DNA of 64,000 bases, taken from assembly GCF_001647715.1 (NCBI RefSeq), contig NZ_CP015600.1, positions 4,836,001 through 4,900,000 of the forward strand. Direction: 5' to 3'. Numbering within the stretch: the first letter of the stretch is position 1; every line of letters starts with the position of its first letter. The stretch is from Pseudomonas antarctica. Its GTDB lineage: Bacteria; Pseudomonadota; Gammaproteobacteria; Pseudomonadales; Pseudomonadaceae. Both the position numbers and the translations under genes were made by a program. The notes under the pieces are model-generated. The model was not told the origin of the DNA and made no database searches. It saw nothing but the letters and a program-made list of their open reading frames with translations. Shown here one piece after another: positions 41,665-50,588 of the stretch.

Positions 41665-42870
41665 TCAGAGGCGTTCAATAATGGTGGCGATGCCCATGCC
41701 ACCGCCGACACACAGGGTGGCGAGGCCGTAGCGCTGCTGGCGTACTTCCAGCTCGTCGAGCAAGGTGCCGAGGATCGCGCAGCCCGTGGCGCCCAGTGGA
41801 TGGCCCATGGCGATGGAGCCGCCATTGACGTTGACCCGCGCGGCATCGATACCCATATCCTTGATGAACTTGAGCACCACCGAGGCAAACGCTTCGTTGA
41901 CCTCGAACAGGTCGATGTCTTCCACGCGCAAACCAGCCTTGGCCAGGGCTTTGCGTGTAGCAGGCGCCGGGCCGGTGAGCATGATGGTGGGGTCAGTGCT
42001 GGTAACCGCCGTGGCGACAATCCGCGCCCGCGGTTGCAGGCCCAGTTCACGGCCTTTGGCCTCAGAGCCGATCAGCATCAGCGCCGCGCCATCGACGATG
42101 CCGGAGCTGTTGCCGGGTGTGTGTACGTGGTTGATGCGCTCCACCTGGCTGTAGACCCGCAGCGCGGTGGCGTCGAAGCCCATCTGCCCCATCATCTCGA
42201 AGCTCGGCTTGAGCTTGCCCAGGCCTTCGAGGGTGGAGTCGCCACGGATAAACTCGTCATGGTCCAGCAGTACGATGCCGTTCTGGTCCTGCACCGCAAT
42301 CAGCGATTTGTTGAAAGAACCGTCTGCGCGTGCCCTGGCCGCTTTCTGCTGGGACTGTAGGGCGAAAGCGTCGACGTCCTGGCGAGTGAAGCCTTCCAGG
42401 GTCGCGATCAAATCCGCGCCGATGCCCTGGGGCGTGAAGTGGCTGTGCATGTTGGTCTGTGGGTCGAGCACCCAAGCGCCGCCATCACTGCCCATCGGCA
42501 CGCGGGACATAGATTCGACGCCACCGACCACCACCAGGTCTTCAAAGCCGGAACGCACTTTCATCGCGCCAAGGTTGACCGCTTCAAGGCCCGAAGCGCA
42601 GAAGCGGTTGATCTGTAAGCCGGCGACACTGACGTCCCAGTCCGCCACCAGCGCGGCGGTCTTGGCGATGTCGGCACCCTGGTCGCCTACCGGGGTGACG
42701 CAGCCGAGGACGATGTCATCCACCTGGCGCGTGTCGAGGTCGCTGCGTTGTGCCAGCGCGGTGAGCAAGCCCGCCACCAGGTTTACCGGTTTGACGCTGT
42801 GCAAGGCGCCGTCGGCCTTACCTTTGCCCCGGGGCGTGCGTATCGCATCAAAGATCAAAGCTTGGGTCAT
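41665..42870 (-). CDS. acetyl-CoA C-acyltransferase (thiolase)
   Basis: This 401-residue thiolase carries the nucleophilic Cys in [13 protein letters not shown], the [12 protein letters not shown] block, GHPLGATG (His) and [10 protein letters not shown] (second Cys). It cleaves 3-ketoacyl-CoA, completing the cycle with the dehydrogenase downstream. Both should be one operon for fatty acid or related acyl-CoA degradation. ATG 42870; the upstream in-frame stretch is not family-like. Confidence 0.94.
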   Translation of the reverse strand: MTQALIFDAIRTPRGKGKADGALHSVKPVNLVAGLLTALAQRSDLDTRQVDDIVLGCVTPVGDQGADIAKTAALVADWDVSVAGLQINRFCASGLEAVNLGAMKVRSGFEDLVVVGGVESMSRVPMGSDGGAWVLDPQTNMHSHFTPQGIGADLIATLEGFTRQDVDAFALQSQQKAARARADGSFNKSLIAVQDQNGIVLLDHDEFIRGDSTLEGLGKLKPSFEMMGQMGFDATALRVYSQVERINHVHTPGNSSGIVDGAALMLIGSEAKGRELGLQPRARIVATAVTSTDPTIMLTGPAPATRKALAKAGLRVEDIDLFEVNEAFASVVLKFIKDMGIDAARVNVNGGSIAMGHPLGATGCAILGTLLDELEVRQQRYGLATLCVGGGMGIATIIERL

Positions 42871-43261
42871 GACGTCCTCGAACCGCTGTGCATGTGTGCC
42901 CCTTACCTTAGGCCCGATTGACACGGTTTCAATGACGGATGCGCTCATTGCTTTTGACACCCACGCTCGGACGAACGGTAGCCAGCTACGGAAAACGGTC
43001 GGTTAAACGTTTTAGCTGTCTAGCCTCAGGGCTGGCGCCAAGATGGCCTTAGGCCTCATGCCGTTTTTAGCGGATTTACTGATTAGCTGATATGAAATGG
43101 ATCTAAGCCGCAAAGAACGAGGGCTCTAAGGTTGAATCAGTAAGAAGTTGCTGCCGGGTTTTGCTGGAGCAGCTGTAAGAAAAGCGACACGTCACGTTGC
43201 GATACTGAAATTAACCGGCACGCATTTGACGTTCAGGAATAACAACAAAAGGCAGACAGCC
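42871..43261. other. 391-base gap between the thiolase operon and the small membrane protein
   Basis: Divergent intergenic region. No convincing RNA gene, REP unit or PsrA-like site was found, despite the fatty-acid genes downstream. A purine-rich AAAGGCAG precedes the small gene at 43262. Promoters must lie here but I cannot place them with confidence. Confidence 0.5.
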
Positions 43262-43357
43262 ATGTTCAAACACACCAAAGTACGTCAGGCGGGACTTATT
43301 CTTTTCGCCACCACTCTGATTCTGATCTTGCCCAATTTAACCAAGATTATTGGGTGA
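43262..43357 (+). CDS. 31-aa small membrane protein
   Basis: It starts MFKHTKVRQAGLILFATTL and continues as a single hydrophobic helix (LILFATTLILILPNL) ending TKIIG. A basic N-terminus and one helix suggest an inner-membrane miniprotein with its N-terminus inside. Upstream frames are ignored, as ATG 43262 begins the hydrophobic segment. I do not recognise its function. Confidence 0.55.
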   Translation: MFKHTKVRQAGLILFATTLILILPNLTKIIG

Positions 43358-43519
43358 CGACTCGATCCTCACATTGCGTGCACACAGTGCATCAGGACTG
43401 CAGTTTTTGGCAGCACCTGCCGGGACATTGCGTATAGCGGTCCTGTTGCAGGGGCTGTCTTTTTGCGTGCAGATTTCCGGTATCGTGTGCGCAACCGTCA
43501 CTTCGAACCGGGCTCCCTC

Positions 43520-44326
43520 TTGAAACCGATCCTTGCCTTCCTCGCCTTGCTGTTGGCCCTGCCCGCTGCGGCGGCGCAATTGACCATTGAGTTGGACCAC
43601 GCCAGTAAAACCTGGCAGACCGAGGACTTGCTCAAGCACCCGGATGCGCAGACGGTGCAGATCGTTGATGACGTTTCCTACAAGCGCAATATGACGTATC
43701 GCGCAGTGCCGTTGGCAGATCTCCTGCCCGGTTTGAAACCTGAAAACCACCTTCAAGCCGTGGCCCTGGATGGATTTGCCGCTGAGCTAGCCGCTGCGCC
43801 ATTGTTGGAGAAACACGGCGCACGTGCCTGGCTGGCGGTGGAAGACCCGGCGCACCCGTGGCCCGCGCTGGCGGAAGGCAAACCCGGTGCCGGGCCGTTC
43901 TATCTGGTGTGGACCGACCCGCAAGCCGCCCATATCAGCCCGGAGCAGTGGCCGTTTCAACTCTCCGCCATCAAGCAACTGAAGACGGTGGCCGAGCGTT
44001 TTCCGGCCCTGTTGCCCGATCCGAAGTTGGCTGCAAATGACCCGATCAACCAGGGCTTCGCGTTGTTCCAGAAAAACTGCCTGGCCTGCCATCGCCTCAA
44101 TGGCGCCGGCGATGCACAGATGGGGCCGGACCTGAACGTGCCCTACAGCCCGACCGAGTATTTCAGCGGGGATTTCCTCAAGCGTTATATCCGCGACCCT
44201 CAGAGCCTGCGGCATTGGCCACAAGCGAAGATGCCGGCGTTTACGGCCAGCGTGTTGCCGGATGGCGAGCTGGATTTGCTGGTGGGGTATTTGAAGCATA
44301 TGGCGGGGCGTAAACAGCAGCCCTGA
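43520..44326 (+). CDS. secreted c-type cytochrome
   Basis: At 268 residues: a signal peptide (KPILAFLALLLALPAAAA), then an N-terminal domain resembling molybdopterin-oxidoreductase-like or unknown folds (about 25-170), then a mono-haem cytochrome c domain with CLACHRLN at about 195 and a distal Met in KMPAF. It should carry electrons in the periplasm. The frame is open upstream; TTG 43520 is chosen since it begins the signal peptide. Confidence 0.82.
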   Translation: MKPILAFLALLLALPAAAAQLTIELDHASKTWQTEDLLKHPDAQTVQIVDDVSYKRNMTYRAVPLADLLPGLKPENHLQAVALDGFAAELAAAPLLEKHGARAWLAVEDPAHPWPALAEGKPGAGPFYLVWTDPQAAHISPEQWPFQLSAIKQLKTVAERFPALLPDPKLAANDPINQGFALFQKNCLACHRLNGAGDAQMGPDLNVPYSPTEYFSGDFLKRYIRDPQSLRHWPQAKMPAFTASVLPDGELDLLVGYLKHMAGRKQQP

Positions 44327-44360
44327 GCCTGGCAATTTTTCTGAAAACACCCGCGCCCAC

Positions 44361-44449
44361 TGTGGGAGCTGGCTTGCCTGCGATAACGGACGTTCAGTTA
44401 ACCCATTTGCAGCTGACCCAGCGCAATCGCAGGCCAGCCAGCTCCCACA
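44361..44449. repeat. REP doublet (TGTGGGAGCTGGCTTGCC type)
   Basis: TGTGGGAGCTGGCTTGCCTG at 44361 is mirrored by AGCCAGCTCCCACA ending at 44449, in the gap between convergent cytochrome and transglutaminase genes. The transcribed doublet can fold as a long hairpin. Confidence 0.9.
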
Positions 44450-44464
44450 CCAGAGTTGCCTCGC

Positions 44465-45268
44465 CTATTGCTGCTGCACCGATATCACCGGCGTTGGCGC
44501 CACACACACCTTGGCATGCATCTGCTCATGCCCGCCGCCACGGCGCATGCCGCGTACCGGGCAGGCATCCAGGTAATCCAGGCCCACGGCCAGTTTCAAA
44601 TGCCGTTCCGGCCGGGCCAGTTGGTTGGTCACGTCAAAGCTGTACCAGGCGTCATCCAGCCAGGCTTCCGCCCAGGCATGGCTGGCGAGGTGCGTGCTGT
44701 CCTCAGTGTACAAATACCCCGACACATACCGCGCCGGAATCCCCAGGCTGCGCGCGCAGGCCAGGAACGCATGGGTGTGATCCTGGCACACGCCTGCGCG
44801 GCCGGCGAAGGCCTGCGCGGCACAGGTGTCGACTTCAGTGGCGCCGGGCGTGTAGACCATTGACTGGTTGAGGGCGTGCATCAGGTCGATCAGCGCGCTG
44901 CGGTCACGACGGCGCTGGCAGTGTTGCTCGGCAAAGCCTCGCAGTGCCTCGTCGGGCTCGGTCAGGCGTGTGCTGCGCAGGAACGGAAAGGCCGACTGGC
45001 TCTCGTGTTCGGCCTCGCGTAATTCGTCGATATCCACTTGGCCACGGGCGCCAATGATGATGGCGTCGTGGGGTTCATCCAGGGTCAGCACGTGCAGGAT
45101 GTTGCCGAACGGGTCAACCTGCGCCCGCACCGGGCGCGGCAGGTCGAGTTGCCAGCTGAGCACATGCTGGCGCTCGCTGTCGTGGGGCGTGAGGCGCAGG
45201 TACTGGATGCTGGCGCGCACCTGGTCTTCGTAACGGTAGGTGGTTTCGTGGCTGATGGAGAGTCTCAT
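44465..45268 (-). CDS. transglutaminase-like cysteine protease family protein
   Basis: This 267-residue protein has an N-terminal beta-rich domain (about 1-85), then a transglutaminase-like core with catalytic triad Cys in GVCQDHTH, His in SHAWAEAW and Asp in FDVTN. It is the last gene of a three-gene operon with the alpha-E and circularly permuted ATP-grasp genes; its start overlaps the alpha-E stop by four bases. In this conserved gene set it is thought to process or trim a peptide product; the substrate is unknown. Confidence 0.92.
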   Translation of the reverse strand: MRLSISHETTYRYEDQVRASIQYLRLTPHDSERQHVLSWQLDLPRPVRAQVDPFGNILHVLTLDEPHDAIIIGARGQVDIDELREAEHESQSAFPFLRSTRLTEPDEALRGFAEQHCQRRRDRSALIDLMHALNQSMVYTPGATEVDTCAAQAFAGRAGVCQDHTHAFLACARSLGIPARYVSGYLYTEDSTHLASHAWAEAWLDDAWYSFDVTNQLARPERHLKLAVGLDYLDACPVRGMRRGGGHEQMHAKVCVAPTPVISVQQQ

Positions 45269-46215
45269 GCCGCCTCCAGGTAGGAACTGTAGATGGCGTC
45301 GCCCAACTGGCGGACCAAGGGAATAAAATCGGTCAGCCAGGCGTGCAGGCCTTCCTCGAGAATTTCATCGATGGCGGTAAAGCGCAGGCGCGCGTCCATC
45401 TCGGCGGCCAGGCGCTGGGCCGGGCGGCCATTGAGGCCGGGCAGGCTGGCGAGAATCTGGTCGATCTCTTCGCTGCAGGCCCGCAGGGAACGCGGGACGT
45501 CTGCGCGTAACAGCAGCAGCTCGGCCACTTGCCGGGCGCCGGGCGCGTCGCGGTAGATCTCGGTGTAGGCCTCGAATGACGACAAGGCGCGCAACAAGGC
45601 GCTCCATTGATAGTAGGCGTGGGCCGTGCCGTCGGTGACGGCGGCGGCTTGGTCACCGGCCATTTCGTAGCGAGCATCGAGCAGGCGCAGGGTGTTGTCG
45701 GCGCGCTCGATAAAGGTGCCCAGGCGAATAAAACGAAACGCATCGTTACGCATGATGGTGCCGTAGGTAGCGCCTCGGAACAGGTGCGAACGCTCCTTGA
45801 CCCATTCACAAAACCGGCTCATGCCGTAGTGGCTCAGCCCTTGTTGGGCAATATCGCGAATATCCAGCCAGGTGGCGTTGATGTTTTCCCACATGTCGGC
45901 GGTAATTCGCCCACGCACTGCATGGGCGCTGGCCCGCGCAGCGCCGAGACAACTGTAGATGCTGGCCGGGTTGGCCGCGTCCAGTGCAAAGAAGTGCAAC
46001 AAGCGTTCGGCGTGCAGTTCGCCGTGGCGTTCGTGGTAATCCTCCAGAGTGCCGGTGATCAACAACGGCATGGCCAACTCATGCAAGCCATCGCCGCGCC
46101 CGTCCTGGGGCATCAGCGACAACGAATAGCTGACATCGAGCATGCGCGCGAGGTTTTCGGCGCGCTCCAGGTAGCGCGACATCCAGTACAAATCCGAGGC
46201 AGTTCTACTCAACAT
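45265..46215 (-). CDS. alpha-E domain protein
   Basis: This 316-residue all-helical protein has the alpha-E hallmark SDLYWMSRYLERAENLARML at its start, plus LFRGATYGTIMRNDAFRFIRLGT-like blocks and ARQVAELLLLRADVPRSLR. The family always accompanies circularly permuted ATP-grasp and transglutaminase-like genes. Its biochemical role is not settled. ATG 46215 is chosen; an in-frame extension to 46587 lies inside the ATP-grasp gene. Confidence 0.92.
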   Translation of the reverse strand: MLSRTASDLYWMSRYLERAENLARMLDVSYSLSLMPQDGRGDGLHELAMPLLITGTLEDYHERHGELHAERLLHFFALDAANPASIYSCLGAARASAHAVRGRITADMWENINATWLDIRDIAQQGLSHYGMSRFCEWVKERSHLFRGATYGTIMRNDAFRFIRLGTFIERADNTLRLLDARYEMAGDQAAAVTDGTAHAYYQWSALLRALSSFEAYTEIYRDAPGARQVAELLLLRADVPRSLRACSEEIDQILASLPGLNGRPAQRLAAEMDARLRFTAIDEILEEGLHAWLTDFIPLVRQLGDAIYSSYLEAA

Positions 46216-46219
46216 GGCA

Positions 46220-47629
46220 TCAGTCCTCGACCACCCAAGTGTCTTTGGTGCCGCCGCCCTGGGACGAATTGACCACCAGCGAGCCTTCGCGCAGCGCCAC
46301 ACGGGTGAGGCCACCGGGAACGACGCGGGTTTCCTTGCCGGACAATACAAACGGCCGCAAGTCGATATGGCGCGGCGCGATGCCGTTTTCGACGAAGGTC
46401 GGACAGGTGGATAAACACAGGGTCGGTTGTGCGATATAGGCGTGGGGCTTGGCCTTGATACGGGCGCGGAAGGCTTCGATTTCCGCCGCCGTGGAAGCCG
46501 GGCCGACCAGCATGCCGTAGCCGCCGGAGCCTTGGGTTTCCTTGACGACCAGGTCCGGCAGGTTGGCCAGCACATGGGACAGTTCATCGGGCTTTCGGCA
46601 CTGAAACGTCGGAACGTTCTTCAGAACCGGCTCTTCATCCAGGTAAAAGCGGATCATCTCGGTGACGAAGGGGTACACCGACTTGTCATCCGCCACCCCC
46701 GTGCCGATCGCATTGGCCAGTACCACATTGCCCGAGCGGTATGCCGCGAGCAGGCCAGGCACGCCCAGCATCGAATCAGGGTTGAAGGCCAGCGGGTCGA
46801 GGAATGCGTCGTCGAGGCGCCGGTAGATCACGTCCACTGCCTTGGGGCCGTCGGTGGTGCGCATGAATACGCGGTCATCGCGGACAAACAGGTCCGCGCC
46901 TTCTACCAGTTCCACGCCCATCTCCCGGGCCAGGAAGGCATGTTCAAAAAACGCGCTGTTGAAGCGGCCCGGCGTCAGCACCACCACACTTGGATTATCC
47001 AGCGGGCTGGAGCTTTTGAGGGTATCGAGCAGTAGGTTGGGGTAATGATCAATCGGCGCAATGCGCTGCGCCGCGAATAATTCCGGGAACAGCCGCATCA
47101 TCATCTTGCGATCTTCAAGCATGTAGCTGACACCGCTTGGGGTGCGCAGGTTGTCTTCCAGCACGTAGTAAGTGCCATCGCCATCACGTACGAGATCGAC
47201 CCCGGAGATGTGGGAATACAGATCGCGGTGCAGGTCCAGGCCCTGCATCGCCAGTTGGTATTGCTCGTTGGCCAGCACCTGCTCGGCGGGGATAATGCCG
47301 GCCTTGATGATGCGCTGGTCGTGATACAGGTCGGCGAGAAACATGTTCAGCGCCTTGACCCTTTGAATACACCCACGCTCGACAATCCGCCATTCACTCG
47401 CCGGAATACTGCGCGGGATGGTGTCAAAAGGGATCAGACGCTCAGTGCCCTGCTCGTCCCCATAGAGGGTGAAGGTGATACCGGCACGGTGGAACAGCAA
47501 GTCGGCCTCACGCCGGCGCTGCGCCAGCAGTTCGGCCGGCGTTTCGGCCAACCAGCGGGCGAACTCGCGGTAATGGGGGCGAACCTGCCCTGCCCCGTCG
47601 TACATTTCATCGTAATAAGTGCGGGTCAT
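46220..47629 (-). CDS. circularly permuted ATP-grasp type 2 protein
   Basis: This 469-residue probable amide-bond-forming ligase has family blocks TLYGDEQGTERLIPFDTIPR, GVDLVRDGDGTYYVLEDNLR, and a C-terminal LVVKETQGSGGYGMLVGPAS, which covers the ATP-binding part. With alpha-E and transglutaminase-like partners downstream it makes a peptide-synthesis-like module (a grouping known from comparative genomics); no product is known. The AGGAG upstream of ATG 47629 marks the operon start. Confidence 0.93.
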   Translation of the reverse strand: MTRTYYDEMYDGAGQVRPHYREFARWLAETPAELLAQRRREADLLFHRAGITFTLYGDEQGTERLIPFDTIPRSIPASEWRIVERGCIQRVKALNMFLADLYHDQRIIKAGIIPAEQVLANEQYQLAMQGLDLHRDLYSHISGVDLVRDGDGTYYVLEDNLRTPSGVSYMLEDRKMMMRLFPELFAAQRIAPIDHYPNLLLDTLKSSSPLDNPSVVVLTPGRFNSAFFEHAFLAREMGVELVEGADLFVRDDRVFMRTTDGPKAVDVIYRRLDDAFLDPLAFNPDSMLGVPGLLAAYRSGNVVLANAIGTGVADDKSVYPFVTEMIRFYLDEEPVLKNVPTFQCRKPDELSHVLANLPDLVVKETQGSGGYGMLVGPASTAAEIEAFRARIKAKPHAYIAQPTLCLSTCPTFVENGIAPRHIDLRPFVLSGKETRVVPGGLTRVALREGSLVVNSSQGGGTKDTWVVED

Positions 47630-48043
47630 GCCGTACTCCTTGTCACCCGGGCGCAAGCACTGTCGCAAGGCCCGTGCCATCGGCATAAACACTTAAAAAT
47701 CAGTCAGTTAAATAACCTGCAAAATCTGACCGCACCTTCCTGGTGCGCAGAATGCTGGCGCTCACGACCCGCGCTTCATCGCAATGCAGGCTTTGACTAT
47801 CAACAGCATAGTCAGAGTTGATTTCACTGCCCGGCCCCTCCTGCGGATAATCACCCACATCGGCTGAACAGGATTGTTTCCTGAGATTTCAGCGAACCTC
47901 TCTTCCCTTTGGGCCACCCTTTTTGGGTGGCTTTTTTTTGCTGCTCGAAAAGTGCTCTGCACGTTCGGGAAATTTCAGACAGCACAAACAAAATCGGCCG
48001 ACCCAAAGGTCAGCCGATACGCTGTGTTGCTCATAAAATCCAG
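47630..48043. other. 414-base gap, no protein gene; orphan dyad and terminator
   Basis: Upstream region of the ATP-grasp operon. It holds a hairpin-capable GCACC/GGTGC near 47734, a dyad TGACTAT-N7-ATAGTCA at 47794-47814, and a plus-strand terminator at 47913-47939. No convincing open frame on either strand. A small RNA is possible (see findings). Confidence 0.5.
47913..47939 (+). terminator. plus-strand intrinsic terminator without an upstream protein gene
   Basis: GCCACCC-TTTTT-GGGTGGC followed by eight T. Genes on both sides run on the minus strand, so a plus-strand transcript ending here must begin in the gap. It may be the 3' end of a small RNA. Confidence 0.85.
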
Positions 48044-48385
48044 CTACATGGGTAACCCACGCACCTCCTGCTTGACGCCCCACCCTTCGATGATTCCGCC
48101 CAGCGGCTCGACCACCGCTTCAAAGTCTTGCTCGAAGTCTCCTATACCGTCGTAGGTTGCGAACATGATTTTGCTCAGCTCCAGGTACCAGGCGCCATCA
48201 TCGCGCGCGCTGACCTGGGCATTCAGGGATTCCCCACGAAATCGACCCGCAGCCCTTCGCGCCCGTTCCTCATCCGGGAAAATGGCGTAGAACTCGATGG
48301 GGTGAAAACGCGAGAAGTCGAAGCCGCCCTCTTTCATGCGGCGCAGTACGTTGGTGCTGATGTCTTCTTGATAGGCTGTGCTCAT
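48044..48385 (-). CDS. rraB: RraB-type regulator of RNase E
   Basis: At 113 residues, it is a full-length RraB family protein (DISTNVLRRMKEGGFDFSRF, HPIEFYAIFPDEERA, WYLELSKIMFATYDGIGDFE). RraB binds RNase E and alters RNA turnover. A GAGGAGG sequence precedes ATG 48385. Between its start and the next upstream gene at 48600 I see nothing else. Confidence 0.9.
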   Translation of the reverse strand: MSTAYQEDISTNVLRRMKEGGFDFSRFHPIEFYAIFPDEERARRAAGRFRGESLNAQVSARDDGAWYLELSKIMFATYDGIGDFEQDFEAVVEPLGGIIEGWGVKQEVRGLPM

Positions 48386-48599
48386 GAAACGTCCTCCTCA
48401 AACCGATGGATAGACTTTCCGTGCTTCCCGAAGCCCGCGCCCTACTGGCGCGGGTACTACGGCAATGACATGACCGCGGGAAAACAAGCATGTAGCTGAC
48501 AAGACCAGACCTTAGCGATTCATTCGCTGATCTCAGTTGCAGAGTAGCGCGAAGCTATCCCCTCCACCAGAGGTGGTTTGGATGCCATACAGGGAATAT

Positions 48600-48836
48600 T
48601 CAGGCGGCGGGGGAGATGTCGAGAATCTGAATACTGTTCTGATCCTTGAGGATCTTGACCGTAGGCTCGGGCTTGCGGCCCTCAAGGTCATTAAGATCGA
48701 GTTCGGCGGCTACGGGCACCAGCTTGCTGCGAATCATGTGTGCCGCATCTTCGAGGCTGGGTTTTTGTGCGCAGGTGAACTGCTCCACGGACTGTACGCC
48801 GTGATCATCAACGAAGGTAATCTGCCACTTTTGCAT
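48600..48836 (-). CDS. conserved small protein, 78 aa
   Basis: Not recognised. A soluble protein with MQKWQITFVDDHGVQSVEQF followed by an alpha/beta pattern (LEDAAHMIRSKLVPVAAELD). GAGGCACC precedes the ATG. The beginning suggests a small alpha-beta domain. Plausible because its codon use is host-like and it lies in a separate unit. Confidence 0.75.
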   Translation of the reverse strand: MQKWQITFVDDHGVQSVEQFTCAQKPSLEDAAHMIRSKLVPVAAELDLNDLEGRKPEPTVKILKDQNSIQILDISPAA

Positions 48837-48939
48837 CGGTGCCTCCTCGATAAAACCCGTGTGTGGGCTTACACATATCTGGACCTTGAGGGACCGGCAA
48901 ACGTTCCACTCAAGGCCGGAGGCACCTGATCAACTGCGC

Positions 48940-49545
48940 TTATTTTTCAGCGTGTTCTTTCAAGGCTTTCAAGGTGTTGAACGGCGCGTCCACCACAAAC
49001 TTGTTGGCCAGCCACGACGGCACACTGCCACCTGGCTCGGTGTGCACCTGGTAGGTGACTTCGGTCTGGTTGTCGCCTTTTGGCACCAGTTTCCAGTAGC
49101 CATCTACCTGGGCGACACGCACGTAGCCTTTGACTTCCGGCTGGTAGGTCGGCACTTCCAGCAGTTTACGGGTCACAGTGCCATCGGCGGCCTTCGACGT
49201 GGTGATTTCAAGGATCGAATCGCGGTCGGTCACCGGGAACGGTGCCTTGAACTGGGTGTAGGTCCAGCTCTTGTCACCTTCGGTCTTGAGCAGTTTTTGC
49301 GATTTGCATTCGTGAATCCAGGAGCAGGCACCGGCCACGTCTTCCTGCAGGGCCTGGATCTTGGCGACGGGCGCCTTGATCAGGGCCACACCGCGATACG
49401 CCTTGTATTTGGAGCCGGCAATTTCGCTCAGGGACACCTTGATACCGTCTTCGTCCTTGGCGACTTGCCAATCTTCAGCCTGGGCAGTGGCTGCAAATAA
49501 CACCGTAAAGCCGCACAACACAGCCATTCGTTTCAGCGAACCCAT
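48940..49545 (-). CDS. periplasmic START-domain protein
   Basis: At 201 residues: a signal peptide (GSLKRMAVLCGFTVLFAATAQA), then a START-like lipid-binding fold (VAKDEDGIKVSLSEIAGSKY, FPVTDRDSILEITTSK, YWKLVPKG). It probably binds a hydrophobic ligand in the periplasm. The frame is open upstream; ATG 49545 is chosen because the signal peptide begins there. Confidence 0.85.
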   Translation of the reverse strand: MGSLKRMAVLCGFTVLFAATAQAEDWQVAKDEDGIKVSLSEIAGSKYKAYRGVALIKAPVAKIQALQEDVAGACSWIHECKSQKLLKTEGDKSWTYTQFKAPFPVTDRDSILEITTSKAADGTVTRKLLEVPTYQPEVKGYVRVAQVDGYWKLVPKGDNQTEVTYQVHTEPGGSVPSWLANKFVVDAPFNTLKALKEHAEK

Positions 49546-49586
49546 TGTTGTATTCCTTATTGTTGAAGTTCCGATAGTAAAGCCCA

Positions 49587-49841
49587 TCAAGCCGCCGTCA
49601 TTTGCTCCCACCAGCCGATCAATCGGATCGCATCGGCTTGATCGTTGCCACAAACCTCAAGGTCTGCCTTGAAGTCACTGCACACCGCCGGTCGCTCCGG
49701 TAGCCCGAACAGCAGGCACAGCTGTTCGACCGACAGATGCAGGCAGCGTTCGCCTGCCGGTTTGCCGTGGGGCATTCCAGGTAATGGCGAACTGATGGAG
49801 GGGGCGATGCAGCAAGCGCCACAGCCTTCACGGCATTTCAT
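49587..49841 (-). CDS. YkgJ-type cysteine-cluster protein
   Basis: 84 residues: MKCREGCGACCIAP with further Cys at ERCLHLS, QLCLLFG, AVCSDF and EVCGN gives the zinc/iron cluster signature of the YkgJ/UPF0153 family. No catalytic function is known for the family. It precedes the START-domain gene by 41 bases on the same strand. Confidence 0.88.
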   Translation of the reverse strand: MKCREGCGACCIAPSISSPLPGMPHGKPAGERCLHLSVEQLCLLFGLPERPAVCSDFKADLEVCGNDQADAIRLIGWWEQMTAA

Positions 49842-50003
49842 GACCAGCAGGTCCTCGACGACTCAATGTGGATGGCCGGGCTAGAGTACGCCCTTAAACA
49901 GCCGTTTTAAAATGGTCTAACAGGGGTTTTTCGCACAAAACAAAAGTGACTGACCAGTCTGCGACAAATGGTCGATGGCCTGCGTCACCTTTGCGGGGGA
50001 ACT

Positions 50004-50495
50004 TTATTGCTTGAATTCGAAATCGAGCGCGGCGCCTTCAATATCGCGTCGTTCTTCACTGCGCAGTTGCAGCTGCATCTGGTTGCTGAGCAGGCGGCCA
50101 TTGATCTGGAACGCGCTGTCGTCGGTGGGTTTTTCAGCAAACATGGGCGGTAACAACGGCACGCTCTTCGGTTTAGGCATGGTGCCAATGGGCTGCAAAT
50201 GCCTGACCATTTCCGTCGGCAGGGACAAGTCCAACTGTGCCGGTGGCAGTTTGGTCTGGGCTATTTCGTGGGCAGACTTGGATTTGCTCGCGACCGGTGC
50301 GCGTTTTTTTATTACTGCAGGTTTCTTCTTGGCTGCCGGAGCCTTTTTAACCGGCGCCGGCTTCTTCGCAGGGGTCTTCTGTTCGGTACTGGCAGCGGGC
50401 TTGCCGTCAGTCACGGGAGCCGCCGCCAGCACCGAGCCGGCATTGCACAGGCTTAGCAGGCCAATCACCACAACAGTGCGAAAAATAGAGGTCAT
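50004..50495 (-). CDS. secreted Lys/Pro/Ala-rich protein
   Basis: 163 residues: a signal peptide (FRTVVVIGLLSLCNAGSVLA), then a low-complexity Lys/Pro/Ala segment (KKPAPVKKAPAAKKKPAVIK), then a more ordered end (LPTEMVRHLQPIG; FQINGRLLSNQMQLQLRSEE). Such proteins in Pseudomonas are sometimes mislabelled as IF-2-like because of the repeat; it is not a GTPase. ATG 50495 is chosen at the signal peptide. Function unknown. Confidence 0.75.
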   Translation of the reverse strand: MTSIFRTVVVIGLLSLCNAGSVLAAAPVTDGKPAASTEQKTPAKKPAPVKKAPAAKKKPAVIKKRAPVASKSKSAHEIAQTKLPPAQLDLSLPTEMVRHLQPIGTMPKPKSVPLLPPMFAEKPTDDSAFQINGRLLSNQMQLQLRSEERRDIEGAALDFEFKQ

Positions 50496-50588
50496 ATCGC
50501 CAACAGCATTAACGGCAGAGAGCCATATGCTCGCTTTTTGTGCGTGGCATGACAAGTCTGGTGATTCGCCAGCCCGTCTTGCCCCCCT

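Noticed and set aside
42980..43010. PsrA-like site (GGTTAAACGTTTTAG) before the thiolase operon
   Set aside because: Does not keep the (G/C)AAAC-N2-4-GTTT(G/C) form; arms mismatch.
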